From Geomonas diazotrophica (GTDB lineage: Bacteria; Desulfobacterota; Desulfuromonadia; Geobacterales; Geobacteraceae), in the NCBI RefSeq assembly GCF_018919385.1, contig NZ_JAHLMF010000001.1:462004-526003 (forward strand): a stretch of DNA of 64,000 nucleotides, in the 5' to 3' direction. The position numbers were made by a program, and so were the translations under genes. The notes beneath the pieces were generated by a model. It searched no databases, was not told the DNA's origin, and saw nothing but the letters and a program-made list of their open reading frames with translations. Numbering within the stretch: the first letter of the stretch is position 1; each line of letters begins with the position of its first letter. This document shows, one piece after another, positions 8,566 through 17,791 of this stretch.

Positions 8566-8658
8566 TGGCGGAGAGCGAGGGATTCGAACCCTCGATACCG
8601 GTTTCCCAGTATACACGCTTAGCAGGCGTGCGCCTTCGACCTACTCGGCCAGCTCTCC
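8566..8658 (-). tRNA. tRNA-Ser(GCT)
   Basis: A 93-nt class II tRNA with a long variable arm. Acceptor GGAGAGC/GCTCTCC, anticodon stem CACGC/GCGTG, loop CTGCTAA giving anticodon GCT. CCA is encoded. It lies downstream of serS on the same strand. Confidence 0.95.
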
Positions 8659-8696
8659 GTTTCAACATCTACTGCTTTTTCCCTGCTGTGAATCAA

Positions 8697-8782
8697 TGGC
8701 GGAGGAAGTAGGATTCGAACCCACGGAACTTTCGTTCAACGGTTTTCAAGACCGCCGCCTTCAACCACTCGGCCATTCCTCC
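8697..8782 (-). tRNA. tRNA-Ser(TGA)
   Basis: A class II tRNA with acceptor GGAGGAA/TTCCTCC, anticodon loop CTTGAAA (anticodon TGA) and a long variable arm. CCA is encoded. It starts only 5 bp after the stop of serS, so co-transcription of the serine tRNAs with their synthetase is likely. Confidence 0.95.
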
Positions 8783-8787
8783 AAAGC

Positions 8788-10077
<1,290 letters not shown>

Positions 10078-10171
10078 TCACCAAAGCTATACTGTCTAAC
10101 ATTCAATTCTGGGTTAGTCAACTCTTTTTTGCTAAGCCGGCACTTCCTATGCCCGCTGACAGGAGACAGCC

Positions 10172-10708
10172 GTGGCCAGACTCTTCATTGCCATTGAACT
10201 CCCCGAAGACATAAAGCTCTCTCTTTCGGCGTTTTGTGATGAGGTTCCCGGTCTGCGCTGGGTAACGCCCGACCAGATCCATCTGACCCTCCGCTTCCTG
10301 GGGGACGTCCTGCCCCAGACCTCCGCCTCACTGAAGCAGAACCTCTCCGCCGTCAACTTCGCCGCCTTCCCGCTCACCCTGCGGGGGGTGGGACACTTCC
10401 CCCCACACGGACACCCGAGGGTGCTCTGGGTCGGAGTGGAGGAATCCCGGCCGCTTCTCACCCTTCAGCAGCAGATAGAGTCCGCCGTCGTCAATGCCGG
10501 CGTACTACCCGAGGAGCGAGGTTTTTCCCCGCACATCACCCTGGCCCGCATCAAGGAGAATGCATCTGCTGCCGTGGCACGCTTCGAGGCCAGTCACCGG
10601 GATCTCAGCTTCCCGCCTTTCAACGTCGAAGAATTCATCCTCTTCTCCAGCGTTCTTACGCCCAAGGGCGCCATCCACCGCCTGGAAGAAACCCACCTCT
10701 GCCGGTAG
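10172..10708 (+). CDS. thpR: RNA 2',3'-cyclic phosphodiesterase
   Basis: A 178-residue member of the 2H phosphoesterase (LigT/ThpR) family. The two catalytic HxTx motifs are HLTL at 37 and HITL at 121. The family hydrolyses 2',3'-cyclic phosphates on RNA ends; in vitro some members ligate tRNA halves. The start is GTG at 10172, with AGGAG 7 bp upstream. It is divergent from serS. Confidence 0.93.
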   Translation: MARLFIAIELPEDIKLSLSAFCDEVPGLRWVTPDQIHLTLRFLGDVLPQTSASLKQNLSAVNFAAFPLTLRGVGHFPPHGHPRVLWVGVEESRPLLTLQQQIESAVVNAGVLPEERGFSPHITLARIKENASAAVARFEASHRDLSFPPFNVEEFILFSSVLTPKGAIHRLEETHLCR

Positions 10709-10855
10709 TTCCCCCGAACACGGCGGGCGTTAAGGCGCAGCTTTCACGTGGAAGATCAGTGTCGCGGCGAGTCAAGAAGTTGTCGATTGGGATTCAGGTC
10801 GTGGCGCCGAAGCGACGTCAGTCCGTCATTCGGGCCCTTGGGGCAGGATCAAGGT

Positions 10856-10884
10856 CGGCCCGGAGGAGTGTCCCCTCCGGGCCG
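10856..10884 (-). terminator. Hairpin downstream of flagellin
   Basis: An 11-bp perfect stem (10856-10866 with 10874-10884), very GC-rich, immediately after the flagellin stop. The T-tail is poor (GACCTTG), so this may be a weak or Rho-assisted terminator. Confidence 0.55.
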
Positions 10885-10893
10885 GGTAGAGGT

Positions 10894-11712
10894 TTAGAAG
10901 AGTTTGAGCACGGACTGCGCTGCCTGCGAGGACATGGAGAGCGAGGTGGTGCCAAGGCTCTGGCGTGTCTGCAGCATCAGCATGTTGGCGCCTTCCTGGT
11001 TCATATCGGCCAGTGTCAGGTTGTCGGCGCCGGTTTGCAGCGTGCTGACCATCGAATCGGTGAAGCTCTGGCGGGTGGTAATGATGTTCAGGTTTGCCGC
11101 CAGGGTTTGGGTGTTGGACCTCAGGGTCGAGATGGCGCTATCCATCTTCGCCGTGTCCGTGGTGATGTCCGAGTTGGTGGCCCAGCTGGCGCTCGCGCCT
11201 GAGAGGCTCAGGCCGCTGGCATTTCCCAGGAAGCCGACCACGTTCAGGCTGGAGCTCGCGTCCTCGTTGAAGTTCACGGTCAGCGTGTTGGTGGCGCTCA
11301 GCAGGTTAAGGCCGCGATAGCCCGAGTCGGACGAGATGTTGTCTATCTGGCTGCGGATGGTGTCATACTGGGTGGCCAGTTTCGACCTAGTGCCCGTATC
11401 GCTGGTGGAAAGGGCGGACTGTGCGATACCTTTTGCGGCGTTGATCAGGCCGGTGATGGCCGTGATGCCCGCGTTGGTGGCGCCGACCGTCTGCACCGCT
11501 TCCGACATGCCGTCCTTACGGTCGGACAGGTCGCTGGCACGCTGGTTCGCGTTCTGAGCTGCAAAGTAGTTGGTCGGGTTGTCAAGTGCACTGTTCACCT
11601 GCTTGCCCGAGGACAGCCTCTCCTGCGTTCTGTTCAGGAGCTTGCTGGTCGATTGGAGGTTGAGGAGGTTGGTCCTCATTCCTGCTGTTAAAGAGATATC
11701 GCTGGTTGACAT
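10894..11712 (-). CDS. Flagellin
   Basis: A 272-residue flagellin, the filament subunit exported by the flagellar type III system. The N-terminal D0/D1 domain (NLLNLQSTSKLLNRTQERLS, then SGKQVNSALDNPTNYF) and the C-terminal D1/D0 helix (MLMLQTRQSLGTTSLSM to AAQSVLKLF) are typical. The variable centre is short (about residues 125-190). No other flagellar gene is visible in the window, so this is a lone flagellin locus. No convincing sigma-28 or sigma-54 promoter could be read upstream. Confidence 0.93.
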   Translation of the reverse strand: MSTSDISLTAGMRTNLLNLQSTSKLLNRTQERLSSGKQVNSALDNPTNYFAAQNANQRASDLSDRKDGMSEAVQTVGATNAGITAITGLINAAKGIAQSALSTSDTGTRSKLATQYDTIRSQIDNISSDSGYRGLNLLSATNTLTVNFNEDASSSLNVVGFLGNASGLSLSGASASWATNSDITTDTAKMDSAISTLRSNTQTLAANLNIITTRQSFTDSMVSTLQTGADNLTLADMNQEGANMLMLQTRQSLGTTSLSMSSQAAQSVLKLF

Positions 11713-12093
11713 GGTGTTTCCCCCCTTCTGGTTTTGGTCCCGGCGTTCTTGCCGGTTTTTTTACTGCGGCCGATAGGGAGAACCCATTTTTCACCATGTG
11801 TGCCGTTTTTACAGGCGAGCCTGCAGCGCACCCCTTCCGGCAAGCCTCCTGATCCGCGCCACCCCCGGCACATCCGCCATAAAAACGGGCTTCTACACCG
11901 TCTTACCAAGGAGGAAGCAACAGGACTAAGGGAGAGAAATTTTTTTTGCGGTTGGGGGAGCCGCGCCCCGCATGGTTTGCCCCTGGCGGAGAATCGGGGG
12001 GACGAGTCAAAAAACCGTCGCTGCTTTCCTTGCTCCCGCCGCACCGCTGTCAAAAATAATGAAGACACCGGAGCACCACGCCAAATGAGGCGC
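11713..12093. other. Flagellin upstream region
   Basis: No supported gene. A 5-bp stem hairpin (11740-11744 with 11751-11755) is followed on the plus strand by seven T, so it would be an antisense terminator or a structured 5' leader of the flagellin mRNA. An AGAAGGGGGGAAA stretch before the flagellin start is a strong ribosome binding site and could also bind CsrA. Confidence 0.4.
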
Positions 12094-12798
12094 CTACTCC
12101 GACCTGAGCCGGTATCCCACCCCCGCCTCGGTCAGGATATAACGGGGGCGCGAGGCGTCGACCTCGATCTTGCGCCTGAGGTTGCTTATGTTGACCCGCA
12201 GGACGTGGGGCTGCTCCAGGTAGGCCACACCCCAGATCTGCCTGAGGATCTGGCTGTGGGTCAGCACCTTCCCGGCGTGGGTCGCCAACATGCGCAGCAA
12301 CTCGTACTCGGTGGGGGTGAGCGGCACCTCTTCCCCCCGCACGCTCACCCTGCGGTGCGGCAGGTCGACCCGGAGCTCGCCCACCTGGAACACCGGCTCC
12401 GGCACCTGCTGCAGCGAGCGGCGCAGCGCCACCTTGATCCGGGCGAGCAGTTCCCCGATCCCGAAGGGCTTGGTGAGGTAGTCGTCGGCACCGCAGTCGA
12501 GCGCCCGCACCTTCTCGTCCTCGCGCTCGCGCACCGAAATGACGATGATGGGGACCTGGGACCATTCGCGCACCCGCCTGATCACCTCGATGCCGTCCAG
12601 GTCGGGAAGCCCCAGGTCCAGGAGGATGACGTCGGGACGCACCGCCACCGCCGCGGCCAGCCCGGCATGCGCGCTGTCCGCCAGGTGCACCGAGTAGTCG
12701 CCGGTATCGAGCGCCGTCTTCAGGAAACGCTGGATGGCGACCTCGTCGTCGATCACCAGGACCCGCGGCAGGTTCGTCTTTTGTTCCTCACCCTTCAT
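12094..12798 (-). CDS. KdpE-like response regulator
   Basis: A 234-residue OmpR/KdpE-type regulator with receiver phospho-acceptor Asp61 (ILLDLGLPDLDG) and a C-terminal winged helix (TPTEYELLRMLATHAGKVLT, RYILTEAGVGYRL). The start at 12798 follows GGGAGAG and overlaps the stop of the kinase gene by 11 bp, so the two are coupled. It is most like KdpE among OmpR-family regulators. The gene order kimA, kinase, regulator suggests it controls the potassium transporter, perhaps through the TCAAGA sites at 16492-16639. Confidence 0.88.
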   Translation of the reverse strand: MKGEEQKTNLPRVLVIDDEVAIQRFLKTALDTGDYSVHLADSAHAGLAAAVAVRPDVILLDLGLPDLDGIEVIRRVREWSQVPIIVISVREREDEKVRALDCGADDYLTKPFGIGELLARIKVALRRSLQQVPEPVFQVGELRVDLPHRRVSVRGEEVPLTPTEYELLRMLATHAGKVLTHSQILRQIWGVAYLEQPHVLRVNISNLRRKIEVDASRPRYILTEAGVGYRLRSE

Positions 12799-14359
12799 CG
12801 GCTCTCCCTTCCGCAGCCGCACCAAGCGGCACCTCCACCACGATTTTCAGCCCCTTCCCCTTCCTGTTCTCCGCCCGGATCGACCCGCCGTGCGCCTCGA
12901 CGATGCCCCGGCAGATGGAAAGCCCGAGCCCCGTCCCACCCACCACCTCCGGGACCGGAGTGCGGTAGAACTTCTCGAAGATGTGCGGCAGGTCCGCTTC
13001 CGGGACTCCCGGGCCGCGGTCGGCCACGCCGAGCACCAGCCGTTCTCCCTCCACGTTGGCATCGACCTCCAGTTCCCCGCCGGCCGCGGCGTGCTTCAGC
13101 GCGTTGTCCAGCAGGTTGACCAGCACCTGGAGCATCAGCACGAAGTCGAGGGAGACCAGGGGGAGTTCCGGAGCCAGCCGCACCGAAACCGGCATCCCGC
13201 AAAGGCGCGCCTCCACCGTCGCTATCGCCGTCCCGATCAGGTCCTGCACGTCGCAGGGCTCCTTTTTCAGCTGCAGCACGCCGGCTTCCAGGCGGGTCAT
13301 GTCCAGGAGGTTCCCGACGAATCGGTTCAGGCGCGCGGCCTCCTCGCGTGCGGTTTGCAGCAGATCGGTGCGGGAGGAGCCGTTGAGCTTCTCCCCTTCC
13401 TCCAGCACCGCGCTCAGGGCCCCGGTTATGGCGGTGAGCGGCGTGCGCAGGTCGTGGGAAATCGAGTTGAGCAGGGCCCGCTCCAGGTTCTCCCGCTCCT
13501 TGAGGATCCGCGTTTCCTGGGCCTGCCGCAAAAGGCGCAGCCGCTCCAGCGCCATGGCGATCTGGGTGGCGTAGGCGCTCAATAGCCGTTGCAGTTCCAC
13601 GTCCTGCCGCACGTCTTGCTCTTCCAGCCTCAGGGCCAGCACCCCGTGCGTCTCCGCCAGGGCCTTAAGCGGCACGTAGGTCAGCCTGTCGCCGCCGTAG
13701 GAATCTGTCCCGGCCCCGGCCAGGCGCCGGGAGCGCAGGCACCACTCGGCGACCTGCAGGGCCTCTGGGGGCAAGGCGAACCCGCTGCTCGCCGCAGCCA
13801 GCGCCAACTCCTCCTCCCGCCCCAGGATCAGTGCCACCTGGCCGCCCAGCGAGTCCTCGAGATTGGCGACCGCCGCAGCCGCCAGGGAAACCGTGTCGGT
13901 CGCGGCGGCAAGATCGCGGCTCAGCCGGTACAGGCTCGCGGTCTGCCGTTCGCGCACCCTGAGTGCTTCGAGGCTTTCCCGCGCCTTGGCCACCAGGGAG
14001 CTGATCACGAGCCCCACCGTAAACAGGGCGAGGAAGGTCACCAGGTATTCCTTGTCGGCGATCCTGAAGGAGAGGCGGGGTGGCACGAAATAGAAGTCGA
14101 AGGCGAGCACGCCCAGAAAGGCGCTCAGCACGGCGGGTCGTCGCCCGAGAAAGAGCGCCGCCAGGACCACCACCAGCAGATACCCCATCACCATGTTGAC
14201 CGGCGAGAGATAGGGACGGGCCAGATCGCACAAAAGCGTCGCCACCGCGACCAGGGCGACCGAGGCCGCATATGCGCCCCCTCCCCGGTACCAGGCAGCG
14301 TGCGCCCTGCTCCGCAGGACGGCAGTCTCTAATGTGGATGTTCCCTGGTTTTCGCTCAT
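12788..14359 (-). CDS. KdpD-like sensor kinase lacking the N-terminal KdpD/Usp domains
   Basis: A 523-residue kinase matching only the C-terminal part of KdpD. Four closely packed transmembrane helices of the DUF4118 type lie at about 28-125 and include the FDFYFVPP signature. A GAF-like domain (about 145-275), HisKA with His302 (SISHDLRTPLTAI) and HATPase with GGTGLGLSICRGIVEAHGG follow. E. coli KdpD is 894 residues; the cytoplasmic KdpD and Usp domains that read c-di-AMP and ATP are absent here. Truncated KdpD forms like this are known in other bacteria. It probably senses K+ or osmotic state through the membrane part. Confidence 0.88.
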   Translation of the reverse strand: MSENQGTSTLETAVLRSRAHAAWYRGGGAYAASVALVAVATLLCDLARPYLSPVNMVMGYLLVVVLAALFLGRRPAVLSAFLGVLAFDFYFVPPRLSFRIADKEYLVTFLALFTVGLVISSLVAKARESLEALRVRERQTASLYRLSRDLAAATDTVSLAAAAVANLEDSLGGQVALILGREEELALAAASSGFALPPEALQVAEWCLRSRRLAGAGTDSYGGDRLTYVPLKALAETHGVLALRLEEQDVRQDVELQRLLSAYATQIAMALERLRLLRQAQETRILKERENLERALLNSISHDLRTPLTAITGALSAVLEEGEKLNGSSRTDLLQTAREEAARLNRFVGNLLDMTRLEAGVLQLKKEPCDVQDLIGTAIATVEARLCGMPVSVRLAPELPLVSLDFVLMLQVLVNLLDNALKHAAAGGELEVDANVEGERLVLGVADRGPGVPEADLPHIFEKFYRTPVPEVVGGTGLGLSICRGIVEAHGGSIRAENRKGKGLKIVVEVPLGAAAEGRADEG

Positions 14360-14434
14360 ATTTCGAATCTAGCAGAACTACCGGACCATACAAGTGGTTT
14401 TCCCACCTCCCCGGGTTCCCGGCGAGGCCGGACG

Positions 14435-16417
14435 TTAGATGCTCACCCGTATCGGCAGGATCACCGTGGTGATGCCGTCCCACTGCAGGCGGCGCTGGAT
14501 GGCGAAGGCGGTCTCGTTGTGCAGCATCCGGTGGTAGAACTTCTCCAGCCGGAACGTCAGCTGCCCGGTGAAGACGGTGCAGCGGGGATACTCCTCGCCG
14601 AGTTCCTTGCAGATGCCGACCACGCTCTCCACCACGTCCGTCGCCACCGCCATCCGGTAATCCGCCGCGAAGCCGAGCCTTCTTGCCAGCGCAGCGTACT
14701 TGGCAAGCCCCTCCTGCACCGACCGCTCCAGCGCCTCCAACTCCTCGGCCCCCTTGAACGAGCCCGAGTCGATCACGGCGACCGAGACGAAGACGACGTT
14801 CTTGTAGGTCTTGGGGAAGGTGGTCAGGATCGAAAGAAGCGTGTGCACCCCGAATCCTGAGTAGGCCGAAACGAGCTGTATCGCCGTCGGGTCGTTGCGC
14901 GAGGGCGCAGCTTCGTTGACGGGGCCGCTGGTGGGGAAATCGAGCAGCGCCTCGTCCAATTGTGCCATCCCCTTGCGCACCGTCTGGTAGTGTCCCCTGA
15001 TCAGGTAGCAGATCCCGATCACGACCGAGGTGATGAGCAGCGTGAGCCATCCACCTTCAGCGAACTTCTCGACCGTGGTGACCGCCAGGATGGTGGCACA
15101 CAGTATCAGGCCGACCAGGTGCACCGAGAGGTGCCGCATCCACTGTGGATCCTCGCGGCTGCGCTGGATGTAGAACCGCGACATTCCCAGCTGCGACAGC
15201 GAGAAGGTCAGGAAGACGTTGATGGAGTACATGACCACGAGCGCCGAGACGCTCCCGCCGGTGTACACCAGGAGCACGATGGAGGCAAGCCCCATCAGGA
15301 CGATGCCGTTGCGCATGGTGAGGCGCACCGAAAGCGCCGCGAAACGGTGCGGCAGCCAGGAGTCGACCGCCATGTTGGACATGACCCGCGGGCCGTCGAC
15401 GAACCCGGCCTGCGCGGCGACCAGGAGCAGGGCGCCTTCAGAGAAGATGGTGACGAAGGCAAGGACCCCGCCCATCGGCCAGTCGGCGAAGAGGGCGTCG
15501 GCCAGCACCGAGTTCAGCGTCTTCCCCTCCACCGGCCTGACCCCGATCAGCGTGTAGCAGAGAAAGAGCAGACCCGCGGTGAATGCCAGCGAACTCGCCA
15601 TGTACATCATGGTCCTCTTACCGGTCTGCACGCGCGGCTCGCGCATGATCTGCAGGCCGTTGGAAACCGCCTCGATGCCGGTGTAGGTACCGCCCCCCAG
15701 GGAATAGGCGCGCAGGAAGAGCATCATGATGCCGAAGACGCCGATGGTGGAGAGGTCGTGCGAGAGCCCGGAGTGGAAGCCCGCGGCAAGCGGCGCGAAG
15801 CGGTCGGTGTGGGTGAAGATGCCGTCCAGCAAAAGGAGCACGTGCGTCGCGACGAAGACCATGAAGATCGGGGCCATCACGGAGATCGATTCCTTCACCC
15901 CCCTGATGTTCAAAACGATCAGCACCACGGCGAGGGCACAGGCCACCTCGACCTTGTAGGCGTGAAAGGGCTTCGGTATGTAGCTGAACAGGGCGTCGAC
16001 GCAGGAGGCGATGGAGACGGTGATGGTCAGCACGTAGTCGACCAGGAGGGCGCTCCCCGAAACCACCCCCGCCCTTTCCCCCAGCATGTGCGTCGCCACG
16101 ATGTAGCCACCGCCGCCATGCGGGAAGTGCTCGATGATGCGGGAATAGGCGTAGGAGATGATGAAGACGGTGAGCGCCGTGAAGAGTCCGAGCGTGATGG
16201 CCAGGTAGGTGTGGCTGCCAAGGGCGCGAAAGGCCTCCTCGGGGCCGTACGACGACGAGGAAAGCCCGTCAGCGCCCAATCCCACCCAGGCCAGAACCGG
16301 AACGAGGGACATCTTGTGGAAGAGGCTCGGGTCCTTCAGGTATTTCGGCGCCCCGAAAACCGCCGTTGCAACTCGTTTGACCAGGTTTTGCCTTGCCTCG
16401 GGCAGTTCCTGTCCCAT
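14435..16417 (-). CDS. KimA-type potassium importer (APC superfamily)
   Basis: A 660-residue membrane protein with about 12 transmembrane helices (45-460) and a 190-residue cytoplasmic C-terminus. The N-terminal signature VGLGADGLSSSSYGPEEAF is that of the KimA/YdaO family, proton-coupled high-affinity K+ importers of Bacillus that are shut by c-di-AMP. The C-terminal domain from about 500 is the expected regulatory part. It is followed by a KdpD-like kinase and KdpE-like regulator on the same strand, which supports K+ rather than amino-acid transport. A general APC amino-acid permease remains possible. The start at 16417 has GGGAGGTGC upstream. Confidence 0.72.
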   Translation of the reverse strand: MGQELPEARQNLVKRVATAVFGAPKYLKDPSLFHKMSLVPVLAWVGLGADGLSSSSYGPEEAFRALGSHTYLAITLGLFTALTVFIISYAYSRIIEHFPHGGGGYIVATHMLGERAGVVSGSALLVDYVLTITVSIASCVDALFSYIPKPFHAYKVEVACALAVVLIVLNIRGVKESISVMAPIFMVFVATHVLLLLDGIFTHTDRFAPLAAGFHSGLSHDLSTIGVFGIMMLFLRAYSLGGGTYTGIEAVSNGLQIMREPRVQTGKRTMMYMASSLAFTAGLLFLCYTLIGVRPVEGKTLNSVLADALFADWPMGGVLAFVTIFSEGALLLVAAQAGFVDGPRVMSNMAVDSWLPHRFAALSVRLTMRNGIVLMGLASIVLLVYTGGSVSALVVMYSINVFLTFSLSQLGMSRFYIQRSREDPQWMRHLSVHLVGLILCATILAVTTVEKFAEGGWLTLLITSVVIGICYLIRGHYQTVRKGMAQLDEALLDFPTSGPVNEAAPSRNDPTAIQLVSAYSGFGVHTLLSILTTFPKTYKNVVFVSVAVIDSGSFKGAEELEALERSVQEGLAKYAALARRLGFAADYRMAVATDVVESVVGICKELGEEYPRCTVFTGQLTFRLEKFYHRMLHNETAFAIQRRLQWDGITTVILPIRVSI

Positions 16418-16491
16418 GCTCGCACCTCCCTTACCGGGCCGCTGTTTTCCGGCCCTGAAAGGATGCTACCGCTTGCGGCATAAAGAGGGTG

Positions 16492-16639
16492 TCAAGATGC
16501 GGCCGGGCGCATCAAGAAAGTATCAAGACCGCGACCGGGGCGTTGCGCGTTTAGGGAGAGGGGTTCGCGAGGAAAAACATTCGGCGTGCGGCGGCAGAAG
16601 ATCTTGACCACTTCGTGACCTCTTTCAGCCCGATCTTGA
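16492..16639. promoter_or_regulatory. Cluster of TCAAGA sites upstream of kimA
   Basis: TCAAGA occurs at 16492, 16512 and 16523, and its complement TCTTGA at 16602 and 16634. The middle pair forms ATCAAGA-AAGT-ATCAAGA, a direct repeat with 11-bp step, the arrangement usually bound by OmpR/KdpE-type dimers. The cluster lies between kimA (leftward) and the small gene at 16704 (rightward). No GEMM or ydaO riboswitch core could be recognised here. Confidence 0.45.
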
Positions 16640-16703
16640 TCCTGCCTTTATCCGCAAAGCGCTATGGTGAAATCATGAAATCGGGAGGAAACGGGAGGAC
16701 GAC

Positions 16704-16907
16704 ATGAAGATCTATCTTTTCAACACGGAAGATGGCCTCTACCTCGGCGAGGATTTTGCCGACGATGCCATGGCCGGCGGCTCAAGCGTCCCGGCAGGGG
16801 CGACCGCGATAGCACCTCCCCCCTTCGGACGGAGGGAGGTGCCGGTGTTCATGGCCGCAGAGAACAGGTGGGTACTGCAGCCTCTCCCCGCTACTCGACG
16901 ACCATAG
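16704..16907 (+). CDS. Small conserved-looking hypothetical protein
   Basis: A 67-residue protein starting MKIYLFNTEDGLYLGEDF, with GGGAGGACGAC just before the ATG. The order 'MKIYLF..dtGlYlGEDF, ATAIAPPPFGRREVPVF' resembles short proteins of the phage tail-fibre assembly or gp37 type, but the function is unknown. Its stop codon (16905-16907) lies inside the attachment-site copy at 16901, so before insertion it overlapped the end of the convergent DUF1847 gene. Confidence 0.6.
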   Translation: MKIYLFNTEDGLYLGEDFADDAMAGGSSVPAGATAIAPPPFGRREVPVFMAAENRWVLQPLPATRRP

Positions 16908-16921
16908 GCCCCTTCTGGAGC
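16901..16921. repeat. Attachment-site copy A (original 3' end of DUF1847 gene)
   Basis: A 21-bp sequence that differs from the two perfect copies at 17612 and 33590 at two positions. Read on the minus strand together with the bases to its left it encodes LQKGPMVVE-stop, the natural C-terminus of the DUF1847 protein. This marks it as the original chromosomal junction. Confidence 0.75.
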
Positions 16922-16980
16922 AAAGAGACGTAAGCCTAAAAAGGCCCTATTTTGTGCGGCTTTAACATCGTTAGGCCGCC

Positions 16981-16996
16981 GCGGGTAGGATATGGG
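16981..16996 (+). repeat. End motif copy 1 (arm-type site)
   Basis: GCGGGTAGGATATGGG, closely matching the motifs at 17692 and 33443. It lies 80 bp from the start of attachment copy A. It is a likely integrase arm-binding site. Confidence 0.5.
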
Positions 16997-17007
16997 CCTT
17001 TCCCCTC

Positions 17008-17439
17008 CTATTCTATGCTTAGAAGTTCGACCTCAAATATGAGAGTGGCATTCGGCGGTATTGCCGGTCCAGCGCCACGGCTTCCGTAGGCCAGCTCAGG
17101 GGGACAGAAAAGCTTGGCTTTGCCTCCGACCTTCATCATCTGGACCCCTTCGGTCCAACAGGGAATAACGTTCGAAAGGGGTAATTTTGTGACCATTTTA
17201 CTGTTGTATGAACTGTCGAATTCCCTGCCATCGGGCAGGGTGCCGCGATAGTCGACTCCTACGATGCTCGATACCTTAGGTGACGGGCCGCTCCCCTCCT
17301 TGATGGGCTGATACACCATTCCGGACGCTGTCTTTATGGCCCCATTTTCTCTTGCTGCGTCAGCAATAGTATCATTAGCCGCAGCCAGGCCGGGAACAGC
17401 AATAGCCAGCGCAATAACTATACTCGCCACTCTTTTCAT
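17008..17439 (-). CDS. Exported FKBP-type peptidyl-prolyl isomerase
   Basis: A 143-residue protein with a signal peptide (MKRVASIVIALAIAVPGLAAA) and one FKBP domain: VDYRGTLPDGREFDSSY, WTEGVQMMKVGGKAKLFCPP, ELAYGSRGAGPAIPPNATLI and a final FEVELLSIE. It resembles the C-terminal half of FkpA/Mip and would fold proteins in the periplasm. The start at 17439 has AGGAG 8 bp before it; an ATG further upstream lacks one. It lies inside the 711-bp stacked element, so it may be passenger DNA. Confidence 0.88.
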   Translation of the reverse strand: MKRVASIVIALAIAVPGLAAANDTIADAARENGAIKTASGMVYQPIKEGSGPSPKVSSIVGVDYRGTLPDGREFDSSYNSKMVTKLPLSNVIPCWTEGVQMMKVGGKAKLFCPPELAYGSRGAGPAIPPNATLIFEVELLSIE

Positions 17440-17611
17440 CTTTGCTCCTGTTCGTGGTCTGAATCTTACATCAATCACGTGATGCTATCATCAGGCTCTG
17501 TTTCCATCAATGGTTATGTCCTCTTCTTATTGCCACCCATACTCCGATCCAGCTCCTTGCATGGTACTGCCTTGCCTTCTCCTGGTGCCGAGTTAAGTAA
17601 CCGATTCTATA

Positions 17612-17632
17612 ACCATAGGCCCCTTTTGCAGC
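17612..17632. repeat. Attachment-site copy B (left junction of 16-kb element)
   Basis: A 21-bp direct repeat identical to 33590-33610. On the minus strand it reads LQKGPMV and then continues IESVT-stop, a third version of the DUF1847 C-terminus. It serves as the right end of the 711-bp segment and the left end of the large element. Confidence 0.85.
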
Positions 17633-17691
17633 AAAGGAGAGTAAGGTCGAAACACCCTGTTAACTTTACACTTTTATTATAGCCCAAAGCT

Positions 17692-17711
17692 ACGGGTACG
17701 ATATGGGTAGG
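17692..17711 (+). repeat. End motif copy 2 (arm-type site)
   Basis: ACGGGTACGATATGGGTAGG, 17 of 20 bases shared with the copy at 33443 and in the same orientation. It is 80 bp inside attachment copy B. Confidence 0.55.
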
Positions 17712-17791
17712 ACAAGACGCAGGTGACTTTTGCCCTGAGGTCAGGAGTTTTGGGCAATATTATTGATTAGCAGTATTTCGTGCCAGTGGCA

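Larger units (their letters stand above)
16901..17611. mobile_element. 711-bp stacked element or remnant at the same site
   Basis: Bounded by attachment copies A (16901) and B (17612). An end motif lies 80 bp inside copy A (16981), the same offset as in the 16-kb neighbour (17612 to 17692), so this segment has the same left-end design. It encodes only an FKBP-type isomerase and no integrase. It is best read as the remnant of an earlier related insertion, or as a minimal element moved in trans. Confidence 0.6.

Noticed and set aside
16418..16700. Possible c-di-AMP (ydaO) or GEMM riboswitch ahead of kimA
   Set aside because: I looked for the conserved cores of both and found none; only TCAAGA repeats stand out.
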